A DNA stretch of 64,000 nucleotides from contig CM114275.1 of NCBI GenBank assembly GCA_050084515.1, positions 13,268,001 through 13,332,000 on the forward strand, given 5' to 3'. This document shows, one piece after another, positions 11,622 to 22,969 of this stretch. A program made the translations under genes and the position numbers. Positions within the stretch are counted from its first letter, which is position 1, and every line of letters starts with the position of its first letter. This stretch comes from Blasia pusilla (lineage: Eukaryota > Marchantiophyta > Marchantiopsida > Blasiales). The notes below the pieces were generated by a model, which was given only the letters and a program-made list of their open reading frames with translations, had not been told where the DNA came from and ran no database searches.

Positions 11622-12167
11622 CTATGTATATCTAAGACACATCCATCGTCCCCGAGGAACCTTAGTGAGAGGTGGCGTTAGACATGTCATATGCCAACCT
11701 CTCAAACATCCATCACAGACTAGCATCTTGGCCGCACCACGAGCATAACCACACAACATACAACGCAAGCCTACAGGAACTATTGCTGAGCTTGGATCTA
11801 CTGTACCATCAATGTTAAGAAGGTGATATGGCGCACAATTACGCACATGGTCCTTCCATACCATACCATCGCGTCCCTCCAGCAAGAGAACACCGGAGGG
11901 CAAAACGTCACGCACTCTCAGGATAGTGCGCCCTGCAGTCACATCCAACGTCGTCGGTGCTGTCTGCTGCAAGTAGACATAATCTCCCTGATGAAACCTC
12001 CATATAGTTGGTCGATAACCACCACCCCGAATAGTGGCATACCTCAACATATCCCGATGTTGCGCAATCGCCAAGTTCTCGAACGCCATGGGTATCACTC
12101 TCCGAAATAACTCAGCCCTCTGAGAACCTGCTCGCATCCATACATCTGGGTCATCAAGGTCCAGCAC
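11622..12167 (-). pseudogene. Integrase C-terminal domain fused to PHD finger (gypsy A)
   Basis: This is the last part of the pol polyprotein. The first part (residues of about 1-110) resembles a Ty3/gypsy integrase C-terminal GPF/GPY-like beta domain (FHQGDYVYLQQ, VRDVLPSGVLLLEGRDG). It continues into a zinc finger: CMLC, then CDGC, then WHMTC and RWMC, which is the Cys4-His-Cys3 spacing of a PHD finger. The final CxxC has decayed to CLRY. PHD fingers bind histone H3 tails. Chromoviral integrases usually carry a chromodomain in this position, so the finger may serve integration targeting; that is inference. The same module recurs at 21954-22280. Confidence 0.8.
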
Positions 12168-12179
12168 CTAACCAACATC

Positions 12180-13106
12180 TTGACAAATGGCCGTAGGTAA
12201 ATTTGACTCTCGGCCATAAAGTAGCAAGTACGGTGAAAAAGACACTAAGGATGCATACCTGTTGAATCTTTATCCCATCGCCAACCACGGCAACTAGAGG
12301 TCCCAATCTCCTAGGTGACCTCTTTGCAAGCCATACTTGCGTGAACCCCTCTTCACCGTGTGCACAACTCTCTCTGCTAATCTATCCGCCTCGGGATGAT
12401 CTCGCGATGTCGTACGATGGTCGATCAGCGCCTGATCACACAAGGCCTAGCAACACCTCAGCCGGTGCGTCGTAATGACTCAACACTCGATCTAGGAAGG
12501 CATACGCTACTCCCTCACTCGCTTTGTAAGGCAATGCAACCAATTCGATCCAATTTGAGAAGTGCTCGACCATCACCAACACATAACGACTGTGATGCTC
12601 CGTTAAAGGCAAAGGTCCTGCAAAATCCAAACTCCATCTATACCCTAAGCCCATGATCGGTAATGGATGCAACTGTGGAGTCAGAGCATTGAACGATGCT
12701 CGGACCGATCACACACCATGCATCTGGCAACAAACTGTTGAACGTCAGTCTGTATGCCTCGCCACCAATATAGAATCTGGACCAAGCTGTACGTTCGCTT
12801 CACCCCAAAGTGACCCAACTCCTCGTGGGCGTGTTGCACAAGTCATGCTCTCTGCAAAGGATGCAGAACTACGCGTACTCTACCATCCTCCCAAACCCTC
12901 AAAACATGTGTCCCCTCCCAACGGAACCGTCTGGCCCGTTGTAGGATCCAATCCCACTCTCTAGCACCCACGGTGCTCGCAACGCTGCCAGTACGAAGGT
13001 ACTCCAAGACTACTCCATCATCATGAATATCTTGGCCACCTGTCGTCTCCTCATTGGCCTCGGGATCCAAGGACTCTCCACTAGACCTTGCCATCGAAGT
13101 CTCCAC
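12180..13106 (-). pseudogene. Integrase catalytic region (gypsy A)
   Basis: This broken frame carries the integrase core: RWSLDFAGPLPLT with the first catalytic Asp (about 12610-12640), then YVLVMVEHFSNWIELVAL. The last catalytic part is better preserved in the other copy near 34920-35110 (ERVVQTVKRGLRKYGLQ). Several frame changes and stops interrupt it. The upstream part should hold the zinc-binding HHCC region, but I could not read it cleanly. Confidence 0.75.
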
Positions 13107-13830
13107 ACTCTAGCTCTCCATAGCCAACACGCCTAAATAGGCTGACGAGTGCCATCCTGGCACTGACTCCTCATCACTCTCTCCATACCATCAAGCTCTA
13201 GTTGCATCTCGCTGACTCGGGCATGGGTTACAACTCAACCCATGTGCATCTTGGTTGAGCGTCCTAGGTCTATGTAGAACCTGAAAATCATACTCTGCAA
13301 CAACAGAGCCCATCTCGCAAGCTTCCCTATAAGCTTGTCGGACTCCATCAATCACTGAAGTGGTTGATGATCAGTGATGATGGTAAAGGGGTTGCCGAAT
13401 ACGTAACACCTGGAATGTGCGACAACCCACACTACAGCCAAGCACTCACCCTCATACGAGCTGTACTTTGCCTCTGCAGCGTTGTTCGAACGGCTAGCGT
13501 AAGCCACCACAAACTCTCTACCCTCATCATCATGATGGATGAGCACCATTCCAAGCTCCAACATGCTCCAATCTGTGTGCAACTAGAAAGGACGCCCCCT
13601 CATCGGTCTCCTCAAGATGGGCGCGGACGTCAACCTGTCTTTGAGCAACTGAAATGCTCGCTCCTGCTCATCCCCCTAGTGCCACTGGTGATCCACCTTG
13701 GTCAGCAACGTTCACGGCTTCACAATCAAACTGAATCCCTTGACGTACCGCCGATAGAAGTTTGCCAATCCCATGAATGCATGAACAGGGCTCACATCTG
13801 TAGGGCATGGAATGCGTGAGATAGGCTCTA
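13107..13830 (-). pseudogene. RNase H region (gypsy A)
   Basis: The segment at 13352-13582 reads HHDDEGREFVVAYASRS, then EAKYSSYEGECLAVVWVV and ITDHQPL. These are the typical Ty3/gypsy RNase H signatures with catalytic Glu and Asp. The frame is interrupted before and after. The matching region of the second copy (35501-35902) continues into the integrase linker. Confidence 0.85.
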
Positions 13831-14890
13831 TCTTCGTCTACTGAATACCAAAGCCCCTTGGGTATATCGTATGACCCAAGTACTTACTCAATCTGGTTGT
13901 AGAAGAACTTGCACTTTCCTGGATGTAGCTTCAGCCCATGTAATTGCAATCGTCGCCCCGCCTCCTCTAGATGTCGCTCATGCTCCTCAACCATGGCGCT
14001 AAAGACTACGATGTCATCAATTTAACACCTAACAAAATCCAGACCAGCCAAGATCCTATCCATGACCCTCTGAAACTCAGCCGGGGCGTTCTTTAACCCA
14101 AATGGTAAGAACCGCCACTAGTACAAACAATCCTTCCCGTGAGGATCGATGCCCCAAAATTCCGTCTTCTGTGTGTCCTCCAATCTGATAGGCAGCTGAT
14201 GGTATCCGTCTCGCAAATCCAATGAACTGAAGACCTTTGCGTGACCAATCACATCAAAGATCTCCTCAAGGGTGGGCATGGCATACCTATCGGACTTTGT
14301 GTGCCAATTGATAGGCGGTAATCCCCACACATCCGCCTATCCGTCCTGTTGCTATGCACATCCTTCTTGGCGGGCATGACAGTGGCAGATGCATACTCCC
14401 CATGCGACATCTCCACTAGTCCTACTCCGACCAAGTCTTGGCTCCTACTCTGAATCAGAGCCCTCTCCATATCATTGTACCTGTAGGGTCATCAGAAGAT
14501 CGGCGTATCACTCGACAACTCAATGCGGATCCCCGGTCCCTTCAGCGTACCCAAATCCTCCATGCTAAATGCAAAGCAACTCCTATAACTCCTGAGGAAC
14601 TAATGTATCCAGTGCCGCTCTCCTCCTGTCAACTTAGGGCCCATATCTAGCTCCCAAGTCTCCATCATGACTACGGTAGGACTCTCCGGCGCAAGTATCG
14701 GTGGTTGCTATGGTGCAACCCCGTCTCGAACAACAACCCTCGGTCGCTCTCCTGCAGCCAACTGCAAACTCTGATCTCCTCCACATGCAGTGCCCGGAAC
14801 TACACTCGATGTTGTGGCTATCATCTCCTGGCGTACCTGCAAAACATCCCAAGAAGTCCAAGGGTGTCTCGATCTCCCCTGGTGTGTAGA
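13831..14890 (-). pseudogene. Reverse transcriptase (gypsy A)
   Basis: RT blocks are visible in different frames: MPAKKDVHSN and YAMPTLEEIFDVIGHAKVFS, then SLDLRDGYHQLPI and FWGIDPHGKDCLY. At the catalytic box near 14013-14030 the codon for the first residue is TAA, so the motif reads stop-IDDIVVF; the other copy has an intact YIDDIIVF. The element can therefore no longer make active RT. Confidence 0.88.
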
Positions 14891-15017
14891 TCTCTTCGGG
14901 ACTCGCCCCCAGCCACTGCCTCCATTGTCTCGGTAGGCATGGGGCTCACCAACGCAACCGTTGTGATCTGTCGCAATCTCATATGACGTTGCTCAGCCAC
15001 TCCAGGCTGAGGATCCA

Positions 15018-15940
15018 TGTCAAGCAGTTCAAGTCCATCGCCTGACCCAAGACATGACGTCGTGATGCCTCTGACACTGACGATACTGCCGTCACTCCTG
15101 TGGGAAATCCCATCGCTTGCTCTCTCTCGTCGGCGTTGGGCTCCACCAACCGCTGAAGGTGGTCATCCCAAACCAAGCTAGGACCGGCCTCCTTGTATAC
15201 ATAGGAAGCAAGAAAACTCACAAACGTGGGCAAGGCTGCCCGCGGCCTGCCTATACAGTTGACCATAATCAATGATGGTCGATCATTGTGCCTCACAGCC
15301 TGTGATCGACGACGTGGATCCAGAATGGAATCCACTAACAAAGGGGAGGGGCGCTCCACTCTCCCATATACGCCCTCCGTAACACCGCATGGGGCACCAA
15401 GTTGGTCCACCATAGACGTGGGCGATGGGCTCTAGAACCTACACTCGCCGCATCTAAGAACACTGCTGGGCCAATCCAAGCACGTACCTCATGAGCACTC
15501 ATCACTATCTGTGACCTAGAGTCTCCTAAGATTGGCACATTCTCCAGAATGTAGGCTGGAGAACGAGACTGATGCTCTTGCAACTGCTGTAAGACCCTCA
15601 ATATTTCCCAAAATAACCTCGACCGAGTGTCAGCCAACCCGCTGCCTCGTCCAGCACTTGATTGGCCCTGACATGGCCAACCGGAAATGACCAAATCAAT
15701 GGTCCCTACCCGCTCTAAGTCCTGCGCCCCCAACAACGAAATATCCCTCGGTAGGGAACTTTGGTACCCCTGTACCGCGGAAGCAGAAAATAAGTCAGGA
15801 AAACATAGGCGTAATTGCGCCACACGTTGTAGTGAGACGCGCCTCGCAACATCATCACTCTCCACATACAGGTATTGTTGTACTCGCACTCCTGCCTGCA
15901 GAACAATATCTAACCTAGTGTTAATCCCTCCAAAGAGATC
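15018..15940 (-). pseudogene. DNMT3-like C5 cytosine DNA methyltransferase inside pol
   Basis: Cytosine-5 DNA methyltransferases transfer a methyl group from SAM to C5 of cytosine. The motifs run in canonical order on the minus strand: motif I DLFGGINTRL at 15940, then VESDDVARRV. Motif IV is DLVISGWPCQGQSS with the catalytic Cys in PCQ, followed by GRGSGLADTRSRLFWEILR, motif VI AYILENVP and motif VIII RAHRPRLWWTNL. After one frameshift near 15345-15400 come the C-terminal motifs IX-X (EREQAMGFPTGVT, RRHVLGQAMDLN). The domain is about 305 codons. Spacing and the RLFWE / HRPRLWW / MGFP features look more DNMT3-like than DNMT1/CMT-like. A TAA directly precedes motif I. It lies between protease and RT, in the pol orientation, so it is element cargo and not a host gene. 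Confidence 0.9.
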
Positions 15941-16278
15941 TTACACTCAAATACCCTCCTCCGGGGTACACCACACAATGGGTGTGGTATCCAAGGGTGT
16001 CATCGTAGCACTCCTTGCTACCTTGGGTTCCTCAGACCCATCACGCTCCAATCAAATGCCTTGCTCCACGCGGTCTGCACGTGCTCATCTGCCAATCATC
16101 GAAGCTCCTCAGTCCAGCCCCACAATGGCACCTCTCCTCCACGGAATGATGCGGCTACCATAACACTCCTCTCCATAGAAATGTCAGGAATGGGAGTATC
16201 CTTTGCATGGACATGTCCCTCAATCAAATCATTAGGCCAAGTGATGGCACTGCTAAATGCTGCTAAGGTCGCCATCTC

Positions 16279-17122
16279 TCATGGTTGTTGCTCAATCACT
16301 GCACCTATGAATCGAACGGGTAATGAGCTAAGGCGCCCATCACCTGACTCCCATCCTGGTTTGTAGGACGCTGACTCCTCCCAGTAATCCACGGAAAACC
16401 CCATCGGGTATAACATTGCTCCACCAACCAAGACGTCGTAGGACTCTGCATGAGTCACTATCGCCTTGGCTCGCACTATGGTCTCATCTGTAGGATGTCT
16501 CGGGCGAATCCTCACCACGACCTCCTGTCGGGTGATATACTGTGTGGTACTCGCTCCACCCAAGGATGTTCATATCCGAAATGGACAACGCTCCACATCG
16601 GCTCTCGTCAAGCCCAATCCTCTGAATGACGCTTTCCCCAACATTAGGGGTTGCGCTCCTGAATCCAAGAAGACGCGCTGCGGACTAAAAGCTCTACCTC
16701 TGGAACTCACCAACTGGAAGACCACTCCTCGATTATCCAGCAACACAACACCAGGAGAAGCCATGGCATGCTCTATTGTGGGTCTAGCGGGCATCTCCGC
16801 CATCCTAGCAGTCGCAGCCTGCCATGAATCTGGCGTGGACGGCCCCAGCATCCGCTCAAGGGCAGGTCCATCACCTCCTCTGCAATCACCTTTGAACATG
16901 ATGCAGGAACTCCAACTCTGCGCTCACATAATGAAGTAGCCAACCGAAAGCCTCGGCGGGCGTACCCCCCAACGTCATAACATCAAAAGCAGAAAATAAA
17001 GGAGTGTGGTACACAACGGTGGCCGCCCCCAACAACATGCCCCTCCTGAGCATCAACAATATGAGTCGTCGTACTTGCTTCTCCCATCGCCCTCCGTTCC
17101 TACACACCAACAACATCACCAA
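16279..17122 (-). pseudogene. Aspartic protease region (gypsy A)
   Basis: The retroviral-type aspartic protease signature VFLDSGAQPLMLG lies within 16570-16899, with the catalytic Asp in DSGA. The downstream segment at 16279-16563 has YDVLVGGAMLYPMG, which resembles the second conserved protease block (ILG-like). A frame break separates them. Protease would cleave the gag-pol polyprotein and here directly precedes the DNMT. Confidence 0.8.
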
Positions 17123-17589
17123 CTCTCTAGGAACTTTGATGAGGATCCATTGATGGGGTCCTCATCGCTTCGGACGACGTGAAAGACTAAGGAAGCCTAG
17201 TCTGTTTTCTGGCTTCCCCTCGCTATGGATCCAACTCTGCGACTGCTCCACGCGCCACAACTATGGCGGCCTCCATCAAGGCAACCCCGCACATCCAACC
17301 AAGATCCTCCAGATCTCTGGCTGCTCCATATGATGTCGATGCCACGGATCCGACATCGGGTAACCTCAATGCCATAGCGGCAATCTGCTCCTGTAGCTGC
17401 TATATCTGAGCAGCCATCCCAGCCTCACGTCCGGCGTCTCCCTCGATGCATCTAGGTGGTGGTACTCTACCTCCTCCATGGGCAGCTCTACCACCCTGTC
17501 GGGCAACTCTAGCTCCTAGTCCCCCAACGGGACCACATGGTGCATGATCTCTAGGCCCACCCGGACCGGCTACTTGCTCTAATGCCCTC

Positions 17590-18740
17590 TCTAGCCCTCA
17601 GTCCGGACGTAACTCAGGATGTAAACTGAAACACCTGGCGCATGTATGACCATACCTTTGACAATAGTCACACTGATAACTTCCTGGTGCAGCACCATCT
17701 CCTCCTCCATGCTGAGGCAGACGTCCATGACCCTTACGAGTGCAATCGCGCTGATGATGGGCTCCACCACATGACCAACAAGTAATAGTAGGCGGCTGCT
17801 GTTGAGCCGCATATGAAGGCGCATGTCTCTATGGCACGGCCTCCCACTATCCTCCCTGAGCTTGTGGTGCCACACTCGACCTATCTCGGAGTCCACGTTG
17901 TTGCACAGGTAGTACAGACAATCGCGACTACTCTCGCCCAGAACCCATGGTGGCTACCCTCTCCTCCGCCATGTTGCGCTCAATGTTCTCGGTGGTCCTA
18001 AAAACATCTCTTGACGTAGGGGAGGTATTCATAAGAAGCATCCCCTCCCGCACCTGTGTCCGCAAGGTCCGGTCCAGGATCGCGTACCATGATTGATAGC
18101 CTGAGCCTCTGTCACCCCTGAGTGACATTGATCAACCGGCGCAAGCAAGTGTAAGCCTCACACAAAATCTCATCCGGGCGCCTCTGGAAGTCGTGGATGC
18201 TCCGCAACTTCTCCGTCTGTACCCCCGGTAGCTTGCCCTCAACTCAACAAAGAACTCAACCATGGGGTTGAACCTGGGACGAACCTGACTAGACGGTGCA
18301 ACTGCTCCAATGGGAGTGACCCCTATTAAAACATCACTAGTGGAAGAGGAAGTAACGACTCCGTCCATGACACATAGTGTGGGTCGTAGTAGAGTCGCCA
18401 TGCCTCAATCTTTTGGGTATATCTCTGGGAGAACTCATGATAATCGTCCATGGGTGCCCCCTCTAAATGCTCGAACATACCGTTCCATGCTATAAACGGG
18501 TTGAAATCTCTAGAGTTCCTAGCCCGCTATGAGTCACACCAACTCCTAAACTCCGCAATGAAGTCCTGTAGCTCTATGATGCCTATAGTACCGGAAAACC
18601 TACGTGGTCCTCTATCCGAGTCATCCATCTCGTACGCCCAACTGGTAGGACCACTCAATGTGTATGGTGGATCACTAACACACTCCTCTACATGCTCCTC
18701 CTCTTCTGAAGACGACACAGAAGGAGATTGAGGTGGTCTC
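17590..18740 (-). pseudogene. Gag with CCHC zinc knuckle (gypsy A)
   Basis: The gag region is spread over three frames. It starts near 18718 with an acidic stretch (SSSEEEEHVEE) and includes RFNPMVEFFVELR. Near 17640-17680 it carries a zinc knuckle reading CDYCQRYGHTCARC, which has the C-x2-C-x4-H-x4-C spacing of nucleocapsid proteins. The frame breaks show that it is decayed. Confidence 0.75.
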
Positions 18741-20432
18741 TCACGTGGAGACCCTCAAAACCTCGCACCACTCCGGGTAAATCCTCCAGAGCTACTCTCA
18801 GGTCCACTATCTCGCCTCTCAAAATCCCGAAAGGATGTCGTGATGGCCCTCGTGCCCCTCTCACACGATCACTCTCAATCTCGTGAGTAATCCCTTAATC
18901 ACTCAAACTAAACATGCGGCACTCAATCTAGACTCTCTCATTGAGATGTGTGCAGTGCGGCAAATCAACCGATCTATCGTCTCATCGACAAACCATCCTC
19001 AACTCTAGACATCCCATACAGGTCTATGTCCCCTAAACCCATACATCATCGATGGTCAGGTCCGACCTCCTTGAACGGTCCCAAATAACTTCCCCATATC
19101 CGAAAATCCCTCACACGTGTAGGGTTAGAGACCAGCATGGGTAACCTGACAAGAATGTCCATGTCGCTCCTTGGCAACTGCAAATCTTGACCCCAAATCG
19201 ATCCTGAAGACAACTCCTCCAATGAGCAAGTCGTACTCCTCCTGTACTGACGTTGCTCAAACCTCCTCAATGTGCGGTGCAGGTCCAACGGTCCGATGCA
19301 GCATTGGCGGCACGGAACGGCTACAAACGGCACGGCACTCAGGAATGGGGTGTGGCACTTGGCGGCATATCCTCCTCAATCAGCAGTTCACACGCTCACC
19401 TCCTTAGTGAAGGAGTGGCTCCACGATCGAGACGGTGCGGTGCGGCCACGAGCGGCACGGCGCGGCAATCGATAGCGCGTTGCGGCTACGGCATCATGGC
19501 ACGGTACTTGATCGTCGTCGAGCGGCTACCAATCACAACATAGAAACATGAAATGAGAACTCAAACACCATAACCCGAGGTCACCTGCCATCACTGGTTG
19601 ATGATGAAAGTGCAATGACGGTGGCGACCAAACCAAAGTACTTGGTGGCGGCGCAAGTGAGAAAATCAACGGTGGTCGTGGAAGACCGTATGGTGGCAAT
19701 GGCAACCAAAGTGTAGCCGAATGCGGCTCTAAGCAGCGTTGGGCGACGGCAACGGACGACGGTGGACCGTTGACGGTGATAGTTGACAACGAACCGTTGA
19801 CGGTGATGGTTGACCATTGATGGTGACGATTGACCATCGACGGTGACGGTGACTATGACGGCGACGGCCGCCGTCGGCATGGCGGCTGGTTTAGGGTTTG
19901 AACAATTTAACTCTAGAAATCGCCTCGCAATGGCAATTTTGCAAGATTGACCGTAACTTTTTACTCAAAAATCTAAATTGCACACTATTTTTTCAGAGCG
20001 TGCATAGCTTCACGATTTACAATGGCATCAAAAAATATTTGGCATCAAACATTCCAGTAAAAAATGACAATGATTGTCAAAAAGCCCAATGTCTCTTTCT
20101 CCTACACAAAATTTGGCAACGTTCCGCGCTGGTTTCTCCCCAAAAAAATGTAAAATATGTAAAAATACAAAGCAAGCTATATGGTGCTCCCGATAGCACC
20201 AGCATGGGGAAACGTGCCCCCATAATCAATCCCTATCAGAAATTGGGCAGCACTTCCGCGCGCCACTCTTCCACACAAAAAATCGGCAAATACAAAGAAC
20301 AATCAAAGCAGCCCTTGCTCCGGTGAGTACTCCCATGAGCCGCCGAACGGGGAACACCGTCCCCAATCTCCAAAAATAGCAAGTGACCAACGAGCTCCCC
20401 CATGAAGCTCTCTCACTCTTTCCTTCTCTCTT
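18741..20432 (-). other. Leader and 5' internal region of gypsy A
   Basis: This is the untranslated leader between gag and the 5' LTR. Possible N-terminal gag remnants lie near 19046-19333, but nothing certain. At 19780-19870 there is a short degenerate tandem array of GACGGTGA / GATGGTTGACC-type units. No primer-binding site could be identified beside the LTR. Confidence 0.5.
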
Positions 20433-21078
20433 TGTAAAATAAGATCTAATCTCTCTCACAACACCATAGTTCTCATATGTGTGCACTCTCACATGTCTCT
20501 CTATGTCAAACCAAACCCACTCTCCTAATGAGAGGCTTGGGTTACACACACAAGGCAAGCAAGACCATAGCTCCACGGCCTCATGCCAAGAGGTTCAACA
20601 AAGAGAGAATGAACTCTCAAGCTCTCTTTCCTTGAGGTATACCCCTCCCCTCTCCCAAGCTCTCTCTATGGTAACCTGTTCTCCCAAGTCATCTCCTTGG
20701 CTCTTGACCTGATGTAGGAGGTTAAGGGCCACTTGCAAAAAATAGAAAATCGATCATGTACTCAAAATGGTACTTACCTAGAATAGTAAGTTTCTCAATA
20801 TGGCTCCAAATGAGCCGAAACGAAGGGGAAACCTGCTCTCTCAAGTTTCCCGGGGCCTGAACAAGTCATCCTCGACCTCATGGGCCTACCCTATATTACT
20901 CGTACAGACGCTTTGCTAGATCCCATCGATATATCATAATAGTCGTGACAAGTGTCGTGCGCATACACATCGTTACATAACATACATCGTTGTCATCGAA
21001 CACACACATAAACACACACGATCCCATGTTAACTCATGGCATCCATACATAGAGGCGAGAAGTACCAAAATACCTCCA
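20433..21078 (-). repeat. 5' LTR of gypsy A (LTR3)
   Basis: This 646-bp LTR begins TGTAAAATAAG and ends TACCTCCA on the plus strand. It matches LTR2 over its length and joins directly to LTR4 at 21079 with only AT at the junction. Confidence 0.88.
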
Positions 21079-22562
21079 ATAAAATAAGATCCAATCACTC
21101 TTACAACACCATAGTTCTTACATGTGTGCACTCTCATATGTCTCTCTCAATGTCAAACCAAACCTACTCTCCTAATGAGAGGCTTGGGTTACACACACAA
21201 GGCAAGCAAGACCATAGCTCCTCTTTGTTGAATCTCATGCGAAGAGGTTCAACAAAGAGAGAATGAGCTCTCAAGCTCTCTCTCTCTCTCTCCTTTAGAT
21301 ATACCCTCCCCTCTCCCAAGCTCTCTCCATGGTAACCTATGCTCCCAAGTCACCTCCTTGGCTCTTGACTTGATGTAGGAGGTCAAGGGCCACTTACCAA
21401 AAATAGAAAATCGATCATATACTCAAAATGGTACTTACCTAAAATAGTAAGTTCCTCAATATGGCTCCAAATGAGCCGAAACAAAGGGGAAACCTCAGCA
21501 CGTCAGGCCTCAGCAGAAGAGGCCTCAACACGTCATCCTCAACCTAGTGAGCCTATCCTCCACTACTCATGAAGGCGTTCTACTAGATCTCATCGATCTA
21601 TCCTAAAAGACGTGACAATTATCATCTACATACACATCGGTACACAACATACATCGTTGTCACCGAACACACACACACAAACACGCACGATCCCATGCTA
21701 GCTCATGGCATCCAAACAACGCGACAAGAAGTACCAAAATATCTCCTATCGCCCCCCTAGTTGGTGGTTAGGTCCCTCTGACTCCAAATAGCCATCTATC
21801 CCTACCTACCATGACATACATCTCTCGGACGCTAAGAGCAAGAAGGTCGAGTGCTCATGTGGCCCCATCGTTAGTCTCCTTCTTATCATCCATGTCACAG
21901 ACATAAGTTGGAATGTAGAACTACCTACTCTATGTACATCTAGGACACATTCATCATCCCTGAGGAACCCTAGTGAGAGGTGGCGTCAAACATGCCATAT
22001 GCCATCCTCTCGAACACCCATCACAGACTAGCATAGTGGCTGCACCATGGGCGGAACCACACAACATACACCGCAAGCATGCATGAACTATTGCTAAGCT
22101 TGGATCAACTATACCGTCAATGTTTGGAAGATGATATGGCGCACAGTCACGCAGATGGTCCTTCCAAACCATACCATCGCGTCCCTCCAATAAGAGAACA
22201 CCGGATGGCAAAACCTCACGTACTCTCAAGATGGTGCGCCCTACGGTCACATCCAACGTCGTGGGTGCCATCTGCTGCAAGTAGACATGGTCTCCCTAAT
22301 GAAATCTCCGCATTGTAGGTTGATAATTACCTCCCCGAATAGTCGCATACCTCAACGTATCCCGATGTTGCGCAATCGCCAAGTTCTCAAATGCCATGGG
22401 CATCACTCTTCAAAACAACTCAGCACTATGAGAACATGTTCCCATCCATACATCAGGTTCATCAAGGTTCAACACCTCACCAATATCTCGACGAATGGCT
22501 ATATGTAAATCTGGCACTTGGCCATAAAGCAACAAGTACGGTGAGAAAGAAGCTAAGAATGC
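21079..22562 (-). mobile_element. 3' end of second gypsy copy (part 1 of 2)
   Basis: This contains LTR4 (21079-21747), its polypurine tract and the 3' internal end of a second element of the same family. The sequence stops at 22562, where MULE-1 begins, and resumes at 34911. The 9-bp string TAAGAATGC is present on both sides (22554-22562 and 34911-34919). Element A has the uninterrupted equivalent near 12245-12265. Confidence 0.9.
21954..22540 (-). pseudogene. Integrase C-terminus and PHD finger (second gypsy copy)
   Basis: This repeats the module at 11622-12167: VREVLPSGVLLLEGRDG of the integrase C-terminal domain, followed by CMLC, CDGC and WHMAC of the PHD finger. The last Cys pair is lost to a frame change. 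Its conservation in two copies shows that the PHD finger belongs to the element and was not picked up by one copy. Confidence 0.78.
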
Positions 22563-22700
22563 GAGGTGCGGTAAGAGGAGAGGAAGAGAGGAGAGAGGAG
22601 AGAGGAAACTACCTTCAACCGAAATAGATACTTTTTTTGAAGAGAGTTTCCGTTGGGTTGAAGAGAGGAAACTTTTTGTGTGATTTTTTTGCACTTTTTT
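22563..22700 (+). repeat. Left terminal inverted repeat region of MULE-1
   Basis: This AG-rich arm (GTAAGAGGAGAGGAAGAGAGG) is followed by TTTTTTTGAAGAGAG blocks. The reverse complement of the right end carries matching strings (GTAAGAGAGGAGAG and GAAGAGAG with poly-A). Essentially the same left arm begins MULE-2 at 39177. Confidence 0.75.
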
Positions 22701-22969
22701 GTTCATTTATTAAACAATCCCACAGTTTTTTTTTCCGGAGCCATATTTTGGCAACCCCTGTGAGTCCGACGAGTTGCAAATTGCACAAAATTTAGAAAAC
22801 TGAAAAATCAGTGGAATCATAAGTGTGGAACCAATCACTTTTTCCATCCAAGGTCTGGAAAAAATCTATCATTTGCCCCGGGCTGAATAGAGTTCAAGCT
22901 CAAAGTGAAGGTTGAGGAAAAATAAAAGTACAATCTAAAACCTCATTTTGCATCCTCAAAGTGGTTTGT

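Larger units (their letters stand above)
10792..21078 (-). mobile_element. Ty3/gypsy retrotransposon A carrying DNMT and PHD finger
   Basis: A 10.3-kb LTR retrotransposon on the minus strand with its 5' LTR at 20433-21078 and 3' LTR at 10792-11434. Domain order from the 5' end is gag, protease, C5-DNA methyltransferase, RT, RNase H, integrase and integrase C-terminus with PHD finger. This gives the Ty3/gypsy order (RT and RNase H before integrase) with two additions. Multiple frameshifts and stops make it inactive: one stop replaces the Tyr of the RT YIDD box, and a TAA lies just before DNMT motif I. A purine-rich tract borders the 3' LTR. I could not find a convincing tRNA primer-binding site next to the 5' LTR. 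Confidence 0.9.

Noticed and set aside
15687-16163. 158-aa plus-strand ORF
   Set aside because: Antisense to the DNMT/protease region, with no recognisable features.
19885-19900. Telomere-like TTTAGGGTTTG
   Set aside because: A single short match, not an array.
20400-20432. Primer-binding site for gypsy A
   Set aside because: The sequence next to the 5' LTR is CT-rich and does not resemble any tRNA 3' end I know; left uncalled.
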